A stretch of DNA of 64,000 nt. Origin: Talinum fruticosum. Taxonomy: Eukaryota; Streptophyta; Magnoliopsida; Caryophyllales; Talinaceae. A program made the position numbers and the translations under genes. Shown here one piece after another: positions 12,026 through 23,039 of this stretch. Within the stretch, counting starts at the first letter, position 1; each line of letters opens with the position of its first letter. The stretch covers positions 6,076,001-6,140,000 of the forward strand of contig JAITYX010000017.1 of NCBI GenBank assembly GCA_021018815.1, in the 5' to 3' direction. The notes beneath the pieces are model-generated. The model worked only from the letters and a program-made list of their open reading frames with translations. It was not told where the DNA came from and ran no database searches.

Positions 12026-14680
12026 TTTCGCGTTATGATTCTTGAATTTTTTCGTGCTATGTGCTTTAGTTGTCAATAACCATTGGTTCGATTGATCATG
12101 TGATACTCGGGCTAATAGTTATTTCGTGTTTCGAGTCACTCGAAACTTTTCCGAGTCAAACTCGGACGTAAGAGAAATTTGGACATCAAATTTTCTCGAA
12201 GCTATCTCTAGAACAATGGAGAGTTTCGGATTATATTTTCAAACCCGTTTTCTCTCTCTTTCTCGAGCCCTGCGATCGGATCTTAACCGCAGATTTCAAA
12301 CCATTGTTATCTCAACCGTTGAAGAAGAACTGTCACACCGTGCATTAATGATCGATGGACGGGAAAGACGGAACGGAGCTACTTAACGGATAGTGAACGG
12401 GCGCGCGTACTATTTTTAAATAACGTCTATCCATCTTCATCTAGGAATTCTCAAAATCCTTCCCTCTCAAACGAAAACCCTCTCGCGGAAGTTTTCTACG
12501 TGAACAAGTGACCCTTGATCGTCCGCAAGTGTACCATTTCTACGTGAAGAAGCTCTCTCTCTCTCTCGTAAGTGTTCGATCGCTCTCTTCTCATTTTCTT
12601 CTACCCTTTTCGTTTTCTTCTCTTCTACATCTCTTTCTCTTTCTCTTTCGAAAAGTTTCATCTCTTCATCTCTCACAATGCCTAAACGCGGAAACCATCC
12701 CGATTTCCAGGTTTCCTCCTCCTCTAAAAGCCTCGCACCAACAAGCCGAAAGCTCAACCCCTTCTAAACCCATTGTCACCCAAGCATCTTGCGCCTGGAC
12801 GACAAGTTCTTCCCAACAACCAAATTCTCCTGGTTGTCCAACATTCAAACCACCTGAGTCTACCCTTTCTTGTGTTTCAGTGAGTTCATCTATCCCGAAC
12901 TCGTTTCGAGTTCTATACTCACCTCTCTCACTCTAAAAATGTTCTAACCTCTAGGGTTCAGAACATTACTCGTTCGTATCAACACCTCCCTCCTTCACCG
13001 TCTGTTCAAAGTATCTTCTCTCTTCTTGAACAGCAACCCTATCCCCTTCACTCGAAGTCGCCGACGACTTCTTTGAAAAGTTTGCTAAAGAATTCCCTGG
13101 GTCCGAAAGAACTTTTCCGTGACTCGGTTGAAGTCGAAGCCAGGCTTCAGTGTTTCTCGCCGATGAGAACCTTCTTCTCACAGCATTCTAGCAAGGAGAA
13201 CCCCAACTCCAAGCACCTCAAAGCCCTCTTCGATATCCCGGAGGGATACGAAGTCGACCTCTTCCCCTCCATCATTGAGCGGATGGCCGCTGTGCCAGCT
13301 CAACTTCAAACCAAGAAGAACACCTCCCTTTCTTTCGGTGCTCTTCTCACCCTTGTCTTCAAACAATTCCAAGTTCCTCTTCCCTCCGACCCTAACGCGG
13401 TGTCCGAGGCGGCCATTGTGGTCGGCAAGAAGGAACTCCGGGTACGGATACCGAGAAACTAACCCCGGTGTCCGGGTTCATAACTCGTAGCCGAGGCCTC
13501 CTTCTCCACCTCGGACTCGAAATCAACCCCTCTCCCTCTTCCCTCTTCACCTGGTGGTGCCTCCACCTCCGAGTGCTTCCAAAACTCTCTCTCGCCCTCT
13601 TGTCCCTCGTCTTCATGGACAAGATCACCTCTGTGTCTTCGACTTCGGAGACATGCTCGGGGTTTCAAGTCTGTTCTTCGTGGTCCGACCATCAACCAAA
13701 AGACCGGTCGGTCCCAAATCCGAGAGCAACAGTCTCTCGTTCTTGAGATGAGAGAGCTGGTTAAGGAGCAGAAGGAGCTGGCTGAGCTCCTCGAGAGAGA
13801 CGGTCCAAGGTGGCTCAGACCCGGATGACTCGGACACATCCGAGGCGTCTTCGAGCCCGAGCCCGACCTCCTCGGACAGCGAGGAAGCAGAGGAAGCAGA
13901 GGAAGAAGCTATAGATGCAGCGGAGGACGCCGAGGAACCCGCGGCCGAGGCAGCTCCTTCCGGGCCAAGGGAAGAAGAGGCCGTGGCAGCTGCCGAGGGA
14001 CAGCTCGCTCCCCAAGCTCAAATTGTCAGTACTCAGCTCGGACAGCTGGTCTAAGTGGGTCGAAGATCTCGTTCCTCCAACGAGTCAGCCGGAGCAGCCC
14101 TCCAGCCCTCGAGGTCCCAAGGGAAGAACCCCTCGATCCACTTTCTCCGGGTCGCCCACTCGGAGCCGAGCCCCTGCGAATTGTTCCGGCTTCTCCTTCG
14201 CCGCGCTCAAGCACATCGTCAAGATCTTATCAGCGCCGGCGCACCTCCGCCTCCACTCGAAATCCCTCCCTCCTAGTTGGAGCCATGCACCGAGTCACGA
14301 TTCCTCGGTGTCTCCGAATTTCTGTTTCAAAATTTTCTTTTGTCCGGACAACTTATGTGTATTACTTGTACTTTTCTCCCTTCTTTTTGTTTCTTGTTTT
14401 TGCTGAAAGGCAAGGGGAGAAAATGTAGTCGAAACCGGTTGTCTTGTCTAGGGGAGTTCTTTCCGCCCTTGTAATTTCTTTTAATGAATTGATGCATTTC
14501 ATTATTAATGTCCGAGTTCTTTCTTTTCCGAGTTAATGAGTTCAAGCATACTTTAATTTGTCTGTGATATAGTGTACATTGCTCGATCCATTCATTATGC
14601 CTTACTTTTACTCAAACTACTCGGAATCGATCTATTTTTTCCTATAACAAAGTTTCGTTTAAGTATGGAATGTCTTTCAT
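12026..14680 (+). pseudogene. Sirevirus-type 3' region with degenerate extra ORF
   Basis: A 2.6-kb segment between RNase H and the 3' LTR. The best coding trace starts at ATG 12678 (MPKRGNHPDF). It continues in shifting frames through an IPEGYEVDLFPSIIERM block (13230) and a KELAELLERDG coiled-coil-like block near 13770, then an acidic and a proline/arginine-rich tail to about 14280. This position and layout match the env-like or plant-transposon-protein ORF of Sireviruses. The product's role is not established and no membrane segment is clear. From about 14340 the sequence is AT-rich and non-coding. Confidence 0.6.
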
Positions 14681-14681
14681 C

Positions 14682-14694
14682 AAAAAGGGGAGAT
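14682..14694 (+). other. Polypurine tract of the copia element
   Basis: AAAAAGGGGAGAT directly abuts the 3' LTR, the usual second-strand priming site in copia elements. Confidence 0.85.
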
Positions 14695-16226
14695 TGAAGA
14701 CTCGGACACTCGCTCTATATCTTTCCGAGTCATGCAAAAGGAATCAGGTATAACGATGTCATTCATATAGTGTTTTGATTCCAAGGCATTCTCTCGTGTC
14801 TTAGAAACTTACTTGAGTGAAATAATATCTTTTCTATGCGTTTTGGTCTTCATTTATCTCTTTAATCGCTTTCAGCTAGCGACTCGTAAAACTTGTTCTT
14901 TATTCCGAGTCCACTCTCACTCGAATCCGACTTGTGATTATCTACTCTATTGTTTGCAAAGTCAGCATTCGTAGTTCTTTTCGTGCTTAGTCTACATCAA
15001 GTTTTTTCCCACTCGATATTCGTTATGGAACTTGGTTCTAAGACTAAGTCATATGGAATTCCGAGTATCATGGATATTAGACTCAGAAAGTTCCATTTCT
15101 CTTCGACTCGGATAATCAATTACGTAATTTTCATAATTATTTTATTATCCGTGTCTAACCTTGGACCAAAATATTTTATACTTTGAGAACCGAAGGTGTC
15201 TTACTTTTGTAGGTTATTCAATCGAGGATATCTTTTCAAACTACAAAAGTAGCCGGCTTCGTAACGTCAAATCACTAGCGAGATATGGCTTTTCACCTTC
15301 CCTCGCTCTAGTCCCGTAAGATTGTGTCGAAGCCGTCCGCTTCCATATCCGGAAAACTGAACGCTAAGCCTAACGGTGGCTTCCACCTCATTTTTCAAGA
15401 CACAACCGATGGTTTTGGGACTTCCAAGAGAGTTAAACCGTTGTCCAACGTCCATATTTCAACGGATACTTTCCGAGTGACTCGTAAAGCCTTTCACAAC
15501 GGTCACAGAGGACTCTCGGTCAGCAGATGAAGATAACGGCTACTCTGCTGGGTTATCTATAAACAGAAGCCACTTCACAAGACTTGAAGGTTGCCGAACA
15601 TATTGTCTATACACTTACTTGATAGAAGTCATTGTATTTACTCTCAATCTTCAACTTACAACTCCCACTCGTAATTCATTACTTTATGAGTTGTAAGGTC
15701 TTGTACTTCGTTACAAACACTTCTTACATTCTTTGTAAGGTCCCTTGACTAAGCTGTAAGGGTTAACTCAGCTTAGTTGTCCCTAGCTGTAAGGGTTATC
15801 TCGGATAGGAAGTACTAGATCGGATAAGGGAATTTCGAGTCTAGGAAAACTTGTATAGAGTTGTCCAAGGGAGAAACTCGGGTTCGATCAAGTTCACGGT
15901 ATTTTGTGGACTCAAAATAGTGGATTTGACTTCGTGTCTGGATTGACACGGGCCGTGGTTTTCTCGCCCGGGAGGGTTTCCACGTAAAATCTCTCGTGTT
16001 CACTTTCTGAGTTCATTCTAGGCTCGAGACAGCCTTAGTGCTTTTGCTTCTTCGATTCACTAACTTCGATTCACTAACTTCGAGTCCAATCTTTTCGACT
16101 CGTCTTTAGACTCAGAATCTGTCTTTGCAACATTTCCGCACAAAAGTGTGATTTTTCTAAAAGAATTTTCTATCACCCTATTCACCCCCTCTAGGGTGAC
16201 TCGGACTCTCCCCGAGCAAACCTTCA
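14695..16226 (+). repeat. 3' LTR of the copia element
   Basis: Starts TGAAGACTCGG and ends AACCTTCA, 1532 bp. Near-identical to the 5' LTR apart from scattered substitutions, small indels and a short local duplication (TTCGATTCACTAAC) near 16050. Confidence 0.95.
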
Positions 16227-17056
16227 AAATATCAAATATGTATAGAAGAAAATAAAATAAAAGAAGAATAGAGAAAGCAACAATTATACCAGGTTAGGTG
16301 TAACGGACACCTAAGCTAAAACCTCTATAAATCAGTTCAAATAGAGACCCATGGAACATCAACCACTCTATATCAATTCAAGATGCTATTTCAATCTAAA
16401 TCTTACCAAAACACATGGCAATTTATCAAATCTGCAGGAAAAACTTTCAGCCAAATAAAGGTAACAAAAACTCGGGAGTTGAAGCCAAGAACATATAAAT
16501 AATATCGGTGCAACACCATTAAGAGTTCGTTTCAACTTGTCAAATTGTGAAACAATAAGTTCAAAAGGTTTATACTCATAAAGCACAGACTCAGAAAGTT
16601 CAAATTGATGCTTAGTCATGATCGGGTCAACAGAAAATGACTCAAGCATGAACTAAGAAATTATCATGGTTAATGTGCTCAAAACAAACATCATTTTCTA
16701 ATGGGATCTTTGATTCAATAAGTATATCATTTTGATTCAATAAGTATATCATGCTCATTCCAACAACTAACATGCATTTCAAGCTCATGAACCTGTTCAA
16801 CGATAGGAAAGGAAGAGTCCATAGGAGGTAAAGATTCTACTTGCATTACTAGTATCTTTATCAGTTTTCTCTATTCCGAAAAAGGAACAACAAGAGTCTC
16901 TCGAAGAACATCGTCAGTAGTGTCCTTAGAAGTATTAAGTGAACTAGTTTCTTGAGTGAACAAGTGAAAAGATGAATTTTGGACCACACTCGGGAGGATA
17001 TAATCCTTGGTCACTCACATAGTTATTAATTTCTTGTTCTTACCTAAGGGACATAT
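16227..17056 (-). pseudogene. Ty3/gypsy gag-region remnant, downstream part
   Basis: On the minus strand this segment continues the reading frame of the gag remnant at 20051-21320 once solo LTR 2 is removed: the GEPFVDDM end at 20055 joins the sequence starting at 17056. It encodes a degenerate spacer with blocks such as PPECGPKFHLFT (near 16990) and an LKRTLNGVAPI-like block near 16520. It looks like the region between gag and pol of a plant gypsy element. Stops interrupt it. No protease or reverse transcriptase is present. Confidence 0.55.
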
Positions 17057-17319
17057 TGTGAGACCCCGAGATTTCGTGTGCTTGCACTGGTAGTGAATTA
17101 TTAGAATTTTTCCGAGTTGGAATTAGGAGCCGAGAACCGAAACCGAGCATGGGCTAGCTTATTAGGCCTATTGAAATTAAAGTTGGGCCCAATTTAAGTA
17201 CAAAGAAAAGGGAATGAGAATGGGGATGGTCGGCGATTGAGGGTAGGAATGCTTGCGAGAAAATTGAAGTTGGGAATTAAGGGTCCAATTGGGATGAAAC
17301 AACAGCCCATTAGGTGTGA

Positions 17320-17950
17320 TTAGGAGAAGAGGAGAGAGAGGAGATTGAGAGTAAAGAAAAGAACGGGGCAAAGGAGAGACAGAGGAGAGCGAAACGAAGC
17401 GGAGGCAAGCGAGAGAGGGAGAACGCACGAGAGAGAGGAAGAGCGAGCGGGAGTGAGGGCAAAGCCGGAAACCGGCAGCCGGCGGGCACGGCGAGCCCGA
17501 GGACAGGCGCCAGACGAAGGAGTAAAGAAAAGGGGAATGAAAGAAAGAAGAAGCAGAGCAAAGACGAAGTAGAAGCGGAACAAAGCGAGAGCGGGAGAGG
17601 GCGCGAGGGCCGATGGCCGTGAGCGCCTGAACGGCGAGCGCCGCTGCCGGTGGGCAAGGGAAAGCGAGAGCTCGGGAGGCCGAACAGAACGAAGAAAGGG
17701 AAGAGTAGAGAGGCCGAGCGAAAGAGGGAACCGAAGGGGTTCCGCGCGCCGAACGCGAGGGCCGAGGAAGGCGGTCGGTGAGCACGGAACAGCGGCCGAC
17801 GGCCGGTGAGCGCGAGGAGGGGGACGAAGAGGACCAGAATCGAACGAAACAGGGAAGTCGGAGACCGGGACTGAGGCAGCAAGAGGAAGAAGCAGAGGGT
17901 CGGGGAAGAAGAAGGGTTGAGGGAGCAGGAGCTAGACTAGGAATCGAAAG
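17320..17950. repeat. Long purine-rich tract inside solo LTR 2
   Basis: The plus strand is overwhelmingly A and G for more than 600 bases, rich in GAGAG, GAAGAAG and GCGAG words. The base bias suppresses stop codons, so several overlapping frames stay open on both strands, including 260 codons on the minus strand. The composition and lack of domains argue against a gene. Confidence 0.8.
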
Positions 17951-18949
17951 GCGTAACAAGAAGCTAAACCCAATTCGAAACCTTCCAAAACCGAATTCTT
18001 AGAACCTCTAAGAATTTAAGGTAAGTAATCTGAATTCATCCTTAAGAAATAAAACGAATTAGGTGGATTGAACATGAATTCGAAGCATGAAATGGGAAAC
18101 CCTAAGCTAATTGAAGTAGTTAGAGGCCTAAATTTACGAGATTAGCAACTCACGAATCAAAGAGCATGTTGTGATTATGTGATGCCTAGTTCTGAATTTG
18201 TGATGTTTAAGCATTATTGAGCATGATTATTGAGAATTGGATGAGAATAGCTTGAATAGGTTTAGTGAGAAAAATCGAAAAATTGAATTCATGATTTAGT
18301 GCAGATTTTTCGATGAATTAAGCATGCTTGTCCGAATTATTGTGCTGTCATGTGTAGCCCGAAATTCCTGAACTTTTTACTGCAGCTTCCTGATAATTTA
18401 TGAGAATTTCCTGTAAAACTTGGTATGCATTGGATGAGTAGATTGGGAGATATGCAATTTTAAGTGAAAATGTCCTGTTTTGAGCAAAATCGGAACTAAA
18501 TGAGTAACTCGAATTAAGAGTTGAGATTTAAGAAGCTATATGGCTAGATTAAGAGATACTTATCGCTTAAGAAAGGATATAGAACCATAAACCGCTTATA
18601 CGCGATCATGAAAACGATGAGTTCGTTGATTAGGAATCCTAGTTGGCATGTTTATGTGATTGTGTGTTTATCTTGAATTACGTTGATTCCGAATGGCATA
18701 AGCATGCGTATGTGAAAGGAATTGATTGTGCTTGAGTTAGAACATGCTTATATGAATTGCTTGTTTTGAAGAAGTTACGCTCGAACGTGTTAAGCATGAA
18801 TCATATGAATTAAGTGCATCTTATGTATAAGTAATAAGAAGATAAGGAACATAAAGAACTAAAGAAGGGAGAAAGGATTGTGTTATTGATCTAAGACCCC
18901 ACAAATTAAAGAACCCTCTCGAAGCTATGACCATAGAAGTGTCTCGTCA

Positions 18950-19100
18950 ACCCGAAGCCACGAATTGAATTGCTTCCACTAAGAATTGACAGTATGCGTC
19001 CTTCGGGGATGGGAGGCTGCCTCGAGGCCACGAATTGTTATGCCTCGAGGCCACGAATTGTATGCCTCCGTGAACCGAGCCCACGAATTGTTTTGGCTCC
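18950..19100. repeat. Degenerate short tandem array
   Basis: The word CCACGAATTG recurs at least four times with spacers built on CTCGAGG and GCCTC, giving units of roughly 20-30 bp. It is internal to solo LTR 2. Confidence 0.75.
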
Positions 19101-20050
19101 AAGAACTGGGTCTTTAGAGCGAGTGCATAAATCTTCTTTCCATTCGAACTAAGAAGACTTAAAAGAATTATGATATGAAGAAACGAATGATCGTGCTTAC
19201 GAAGAATCGATGATTTATGAAATGCATGATTGAACTTAAGAAGAAGAATGAAGAGATGAACGAATCCCGATTTCATAAGAAATGAGCACCATAAGAACTA
19301 AGATGTGATTTACGTGGCGAATGATTTGCATGATGAATGATTATATGATTTACTTGCGTAGAAAAACGAATGATGCATGTTTAATTGAATTCATGAATAA
19401 GTGATGTCATTATGATTCTCGGCAAGTTGGTAAGTTTAGAATCTCGCATGTCTTAAGCTTATTTGATCCGAATCGCATGTTATGAATGAATTGTGAACTT
19501 ACGTGTGCTTGCTAATGAACTAATGTGCAAAGTGAAACCCGGGGTTGGGTTTGGATTATTCACCGGGCTAGTGAGCTCATGACATCACCAACATTTCGAG
19601 GTTCGAAATAGACTCGCAGGAGTTGCCTTCGGCTTTCGAAATAGTATACGGATAGAAGATGCTTGGGCTTATTTCATGTTTTGTGTCTTGTTGTAAAGAT
19701 GTTGTAAAGACTGTTGTATCCGAACTTAAGTTTTACCTATGAATGTAAAATCCCTATGTGAATACTCCGAGCGTGTGGCTCCTTGAGTTGTGTTGTGTTT
19801 CTCCCAGCGTGTGGCTCGTTGAGTTTAGATTGTGTTTCGTGCGGGGTTAGGGCCTTAAGCCCATGGGTTTAGCCAGCTTACGGAGGAAACTCGCCGAAAT
19901 CTCCGGAAAAACCTTCGAAAACCTAGAATTACGCTTCCGCCAATCCAAGAAAGGGTTATTAACCCCAAGTTGAGATCTTAAGCAGCCTTAGGGGTTCCTC
20001 CCGGGAAACTCGGCATGTAATACTTCTAGGGTGGGTCTAGAGGTGTTACA

Positions 20051-21320
20051 CATATCATCAACAAACGGCTCCCCGGAAGAGGAAGGGTCAATGCTCTTAA
20101 AGTTCACTTTCGGTTGACTAAGAAAAGTTCTTTTAAATTGGGTCAACTGCTCGGTCATAGTCTTAAACATTTTGTCCATATTATTATAACTTTTGTCAAC
20201 ATCGGTATAACCAGGAGAAGGTTGGGTCCGAGCAATGGAAGGTGGTGGTCTAGATGCATTGGGTATAGCTAGATAAGTTGGTCTCTGGTAGGGTCCAAAA
20301 TGAAACAAAGTAGGTTGGAACATGTTTTGACCTACAACATTAGGTCTGCTTACTCCAAGAAAAATTAAGGTGATGTTTCAACCCGTCATTAAAGGTAAGA
20401 GAGTAAGAGTTAAACTTAGATCTTTGATATACAACATTCACTTGTGCTTGCTCTTAGCATGTGGCCAAGTAAAGACAAGTATTAAAAAGTGATTTAAGCC
20501 TTGACAATGAGAACATTATACCAAATAAGTATAGAAAAATTAGGGATGAATAGTTAACCCCTTATCATATTTTCAAGTGCAGCAACTTTGGACTCAAGGT
20601 GACTCGCATCGAAACAACATGATTACCCCTTTTGAACCCTAATCCTAGAACTTAAAGTTTTATATTTAGTGGTTTCTCGTTGCATAGTCTTTTTGCTAAT
20701 TCATCTAAAAATTCCAAAGCAATCGTATGACTCTTAGAAAGAAAACCACCCCGACACATGGAGTGTGGCATGATCCTAGTTTGTTGGTTAAGTCCTTCAT
20801 AAACAATTTGACACGGACACCATTGTTGTAAACCATGATGGGACATTGGACCAACAAATTCTTAAATCTTTCAAAGTAATTCCAAAATGATTCTTTATCC
20901 ATCCGAATAAATTGATTGATTTCATTCCTTATCTTCACAGTTTTACCATTCATGAAATATTTTCTCAAAAATATTCTAACCGATCGTCCTAAGTGGAAAT
21001 AGAGTTAACGAGTTAAACTATGCATCCATCTTTTAGCATCATCTTTTAAACCAAAAGGAATTAATCTCATTCTTATTTCAACATTAAAGATATTAGGAAA
21101 ATGCATTCATAGAAATCATTTCATCAAATTCCATCGAAATATGTATGCATCTTCGAATCATAAAATTTTGGGAGCATCTCAATATAATGAGGTTCAATCA
21201 AAAGAGTCACATTAGATCATAAATCGGGCAAGTTATAACATGAAAAGTTAAAACTCATAATAGGATAAAAAAGATCGCTCAAGATTTTCTCATATGGCCT
21301 AAATTCAGTCATTTTTTTCC
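20051..21320 (-). pseudogene. Ty3/gypsy gag remnant
   Basis: On the minus strand a frame begins MTEFRPYEKIL near 21312. It passes through LLPKFYDS-like gag sequence with stops and reaches a recognisable Retrotrans_gag block at 20968-20705: KYFMNGKTVKIRNEI, then MDKESFWNYFERFKNLL. The 20323-20051 part is a proline-rich linker ending SSGEPFVDD. These blocks match the capsid domain of plant Ty3/gypsy elements. Stops and frameshifts mark it as dead. Solo LTR 2 interrupts it at 20051. Confidence 0.75.
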
Positions 21321-21872
21321 TTGATTAGGTTTGAGTTTCGTTTCAATTAGAAATTAAATTCTAATAAATCTTCTTTTAAGTTCCCTTACCCAACAGCTCA
21401 TGCACTAAACAATCCCACAAATATTTTTGTTGGTCTTTTTGTTTTTTTGATTTTTTTTTCAAAAATAAAACAACTAAAACTAAAATAAAAATTAGAAAAA
21501 TTTAAACTAAGACATAAACAACTCACTAAAACTAAACTAGAACTAAAACTAAAACTAAATCAAATTGAATTCAGATTATTTTATGATTGGTTGACGGAAA
21601 CTTACCAAAGTTGTGTGAGTAAAATCCTAATTTTATTACAGTAATCCGAAAGAGGGGTTGGATGAAGGGGAGTTTAGCACGTGGCAGGAGGATTAATCTA
21701 GAATTATTATTACACTAATCCTAATTTGATGCCAGGTGGTGGGTGGCCGCGTGTACATATATATATATATATTAGGATTAATCTAGAATTATTATTATAG
21801 GGATAAAAGGAGGGTTTAGAATTTGGAACTGGCCTTTCCTTTTTCTTCTTCTGTTTTTTAAAAACAAAAAGA

Positions 21873-21940
<68 letters not shown>

Positions 21941-22260
21941 CGGCAGTACCCGGTCGCCCCTCCCCTATGACCTGCTACTCCCGGTTATGTGGCTGAGAGA
22001 TTTGGTTGGGGTTTAACCACGGTTTATGGTTGGTTTTTAAATCCCCCACCCCAACCCTCGGAGGTTTAGCACTCCCGTCCCCACACCCCCACCCCCTTCT
22101 CTGGAGAGAGAAAGACCAACAAATTAAAATGAAATTAAAGTTAAAAATGTGGGTAAATTACTAGACTTGAATTTTGATTGGATTATGATTATAATTACAA
22201 AATAATATAGAAAGCCAAAAGTATGTGTAGACATCAGTGGCTGCACTGCTCTTGAGGCCA
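21321..22260. other. Non-coding, AT-rich sequence with microsatellites
   Basis: No gene seen. A roughly 24-bp word (AGGATTAATCTAGAATTATT and following bases) is directly repeated at 21689 and 21774. AT runs lie near 21757-21771 and at 21877-21937. The left part (to about 21600) may be the untranslated leader of the gypsy remnant, because it lies just upstream of that gag start on the minus strand. Confidence 0.6.
21877..21937. repeat. (AT)n microsatellite
   Basis: Uninterrupted AT run of about 30 units. Confidence 0.95.
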
Positions 22261-22490
22261 GGTGAAGTTCAATTTAGCTCAGAATCTCCTTTCTCCCGCC
22301 AAAATTTACATTGCTGACGCAACACGCGAGTCCACCGTCCAAATGATGACGTCATATGTAATTCGCTTCCATCCCTCCTCCACGCGTCGTTTCGTTTTCT
22401 CTCACCTCCTCCCTTTAATTCCGTGCTCCCCAAGCTCTACTAATTTTCTCCCTCAAAATAAAAAAGAAAAACAATTCCTTACATTTTAGA

Positions 22491-22500
22491 AAAATATAAA
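22491..22500 (+). promoter_or_regulatory. Putative TATA box of small gene copy A
   Basis: AAATATAAATA-like sequence about 115 bases before the ATG at 22614. The promoter-proximal sequence, including CTTTCTCCCGCCAAAATTT near 22291, has a close counterpart near 33350 upstream of copy B, which supports a shared promoter. Confidence 0.5.
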
Positions 22501-22539
22501 TAGGCTTTGCTTCAAAGCATCCTCCCTTCAGCTCAAACT

Positions 22540-22550
22540 CTCTCTCTGTG

Positions 22551-22588
<38 letters not shown>

Positions 22589-22601
22589 TCACTCACTCAC
22601 C
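22540..22601. repeat. Compound (TC)n(AC)n(TCAC)n microsatellite in the 5' leader
   Basis: TC repeats run directly into AC and then ACTC units, ending a few bases before the ATG at 22614. Pyrimidine-rich leaders are common in plant transcripts. Copy B at 33570 has only a short CTCTCT run, so the expansion is specific to copy A. Confidence 0.9.
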
Positions 22602-22613
22602 CACATAACATCA

Positions 22614-22832
22614 ATGGCGGAGAAGGCGGCGGCGAGGAGGCAGTTGGCGTGGTACTTGAAGCCACTTTACCCAGCGAAGAGGAAGTCTGTGAAGCGAATG
22701 ATGTTCGAACGAATCCTCGCTTGCTTTCTCTCTCCTTCCCGTCCCAAAACCAACCGCAAGAATCAGGTGTCTCCTGCGAAACTCAAGCTTTTTGAGCTTC
22801 GATTCATCACAATTTCGGATCAATTTTTGTAA
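22614..22832 (+). CDS. Small basic protein, duplicated gene copy A (72 aa)
   Basis: I do not recognise the family. The frame from ATG 22614 encodes MAEKAAARRQLAWYLKPLYP, followed by a very basic segment and a MMFERILACFLSP block. The first 41 residues are strongly conserved in copy B at 33599, and replacement differences are mostly conservative (R/K, E/D), so selection on a protein is likely. Similarity falls after the shared residues KNQ, where both copies read CAG-GTGT. This could be a 5' splice site, with a mature protein of about 52 residues if the downstream TTTTTGCCAG near 22962 is used as acceptor. Alternatively it is simply a variable C-terminus. No signal peptide is evident. A leader with a TATA-like box and a pyrimidine-rich tract precedes it. 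Confidence 0.6.
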   Translation: MAEKAAARRQLAWYLKPLYPAKRKSVKRMMFERILACFLSPSRPKTNRKNQVSPAKLKLFELRFITISDQFL

Positions 22833-23039
22833 ATATAGGCAAATTGAAAGTTTGAAATCTCTTAATTATACTCTGTATCATTAGACCTAACACTCTCCCA
22901 CTGTTGATTACTGTGCGGGATTGAGGAAGATAGTTTGTGTAACTTTTTATTGTTTTTGCCAGGATTAGTCAAGTGAAATGATCTGACTGTTGTTGTTTTC
23001 ATTAATTCGAAATTAGAGTCGATTTTTTTGTCCTGTTTT

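Larger units (their letters stand above)
5467..16226 (+). mobile_element. Complete but defective Ty1/copia element, Sirevirus-like
   Basis: About 10.8 kb with two long LTRs (5467-6984 and 14695-16226), a tRNA-Met type primer-binding site, gag, protease/integrase/reverse transcriptase/RNase H in copia order, a 2.6-kb extra region after RNase H, and a polypurine tract before the 3' LTR. The flanks are AAGTA (5462-5466) and AAATA (16227-16231), a TSD with one mismatch. Long LTRs, a large gag and an extra 3' ORF region are the hallmarks of Sireviruses. Frameshifts and stops interrupt every coding domain, so it cannot make its own proteins. It interrupts a gypsy remnant on the minus strand. Confidence 0.93.
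17057..20050 (+). mobile_element. Solo LTR 2, long Ty3/gypsy-type LTR (3.0 kb)
   Basis: Bounded by a perfect TSD CATAT (17052-17056 and 20051-20055), starting TGTGAGACCCCGAG and ending AGAGGTGTTACA. No gag, pol, PBS or second LTR is present. A strongly purine-rich tract fills 17320-17950. It is followed by a splice-donor-like AAGGTAAGTAA near 18018, as would suit a transcribed leader. A degenerate tandem array is present at about 18950-19100. The 3' end carries a GCTTCCGC motif also seen, as ACTTCCGC, at the equivalent end of solo LTR 1. A Tekay/Del chromovirus origin is my inference. It interrupts an older gypsy gag remnant. Confidence 0.85.

Noticed and set aside
17177..17959. 260-codon open frame on the minus strand and other overlapping frames in the same stretch
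   Set aside because: All are products of the purine bias, rich in Ser/Arg/Pro, without domains, and lie inside a TSD-bounded solo LTR.
22548..22613. N-terminal extension of small gene copy A through the microsatellite
   Set aside because: There is no ATG in that extension; the sequence is the TC/AC repeat, and copy B supports the start at the MAEK codon.
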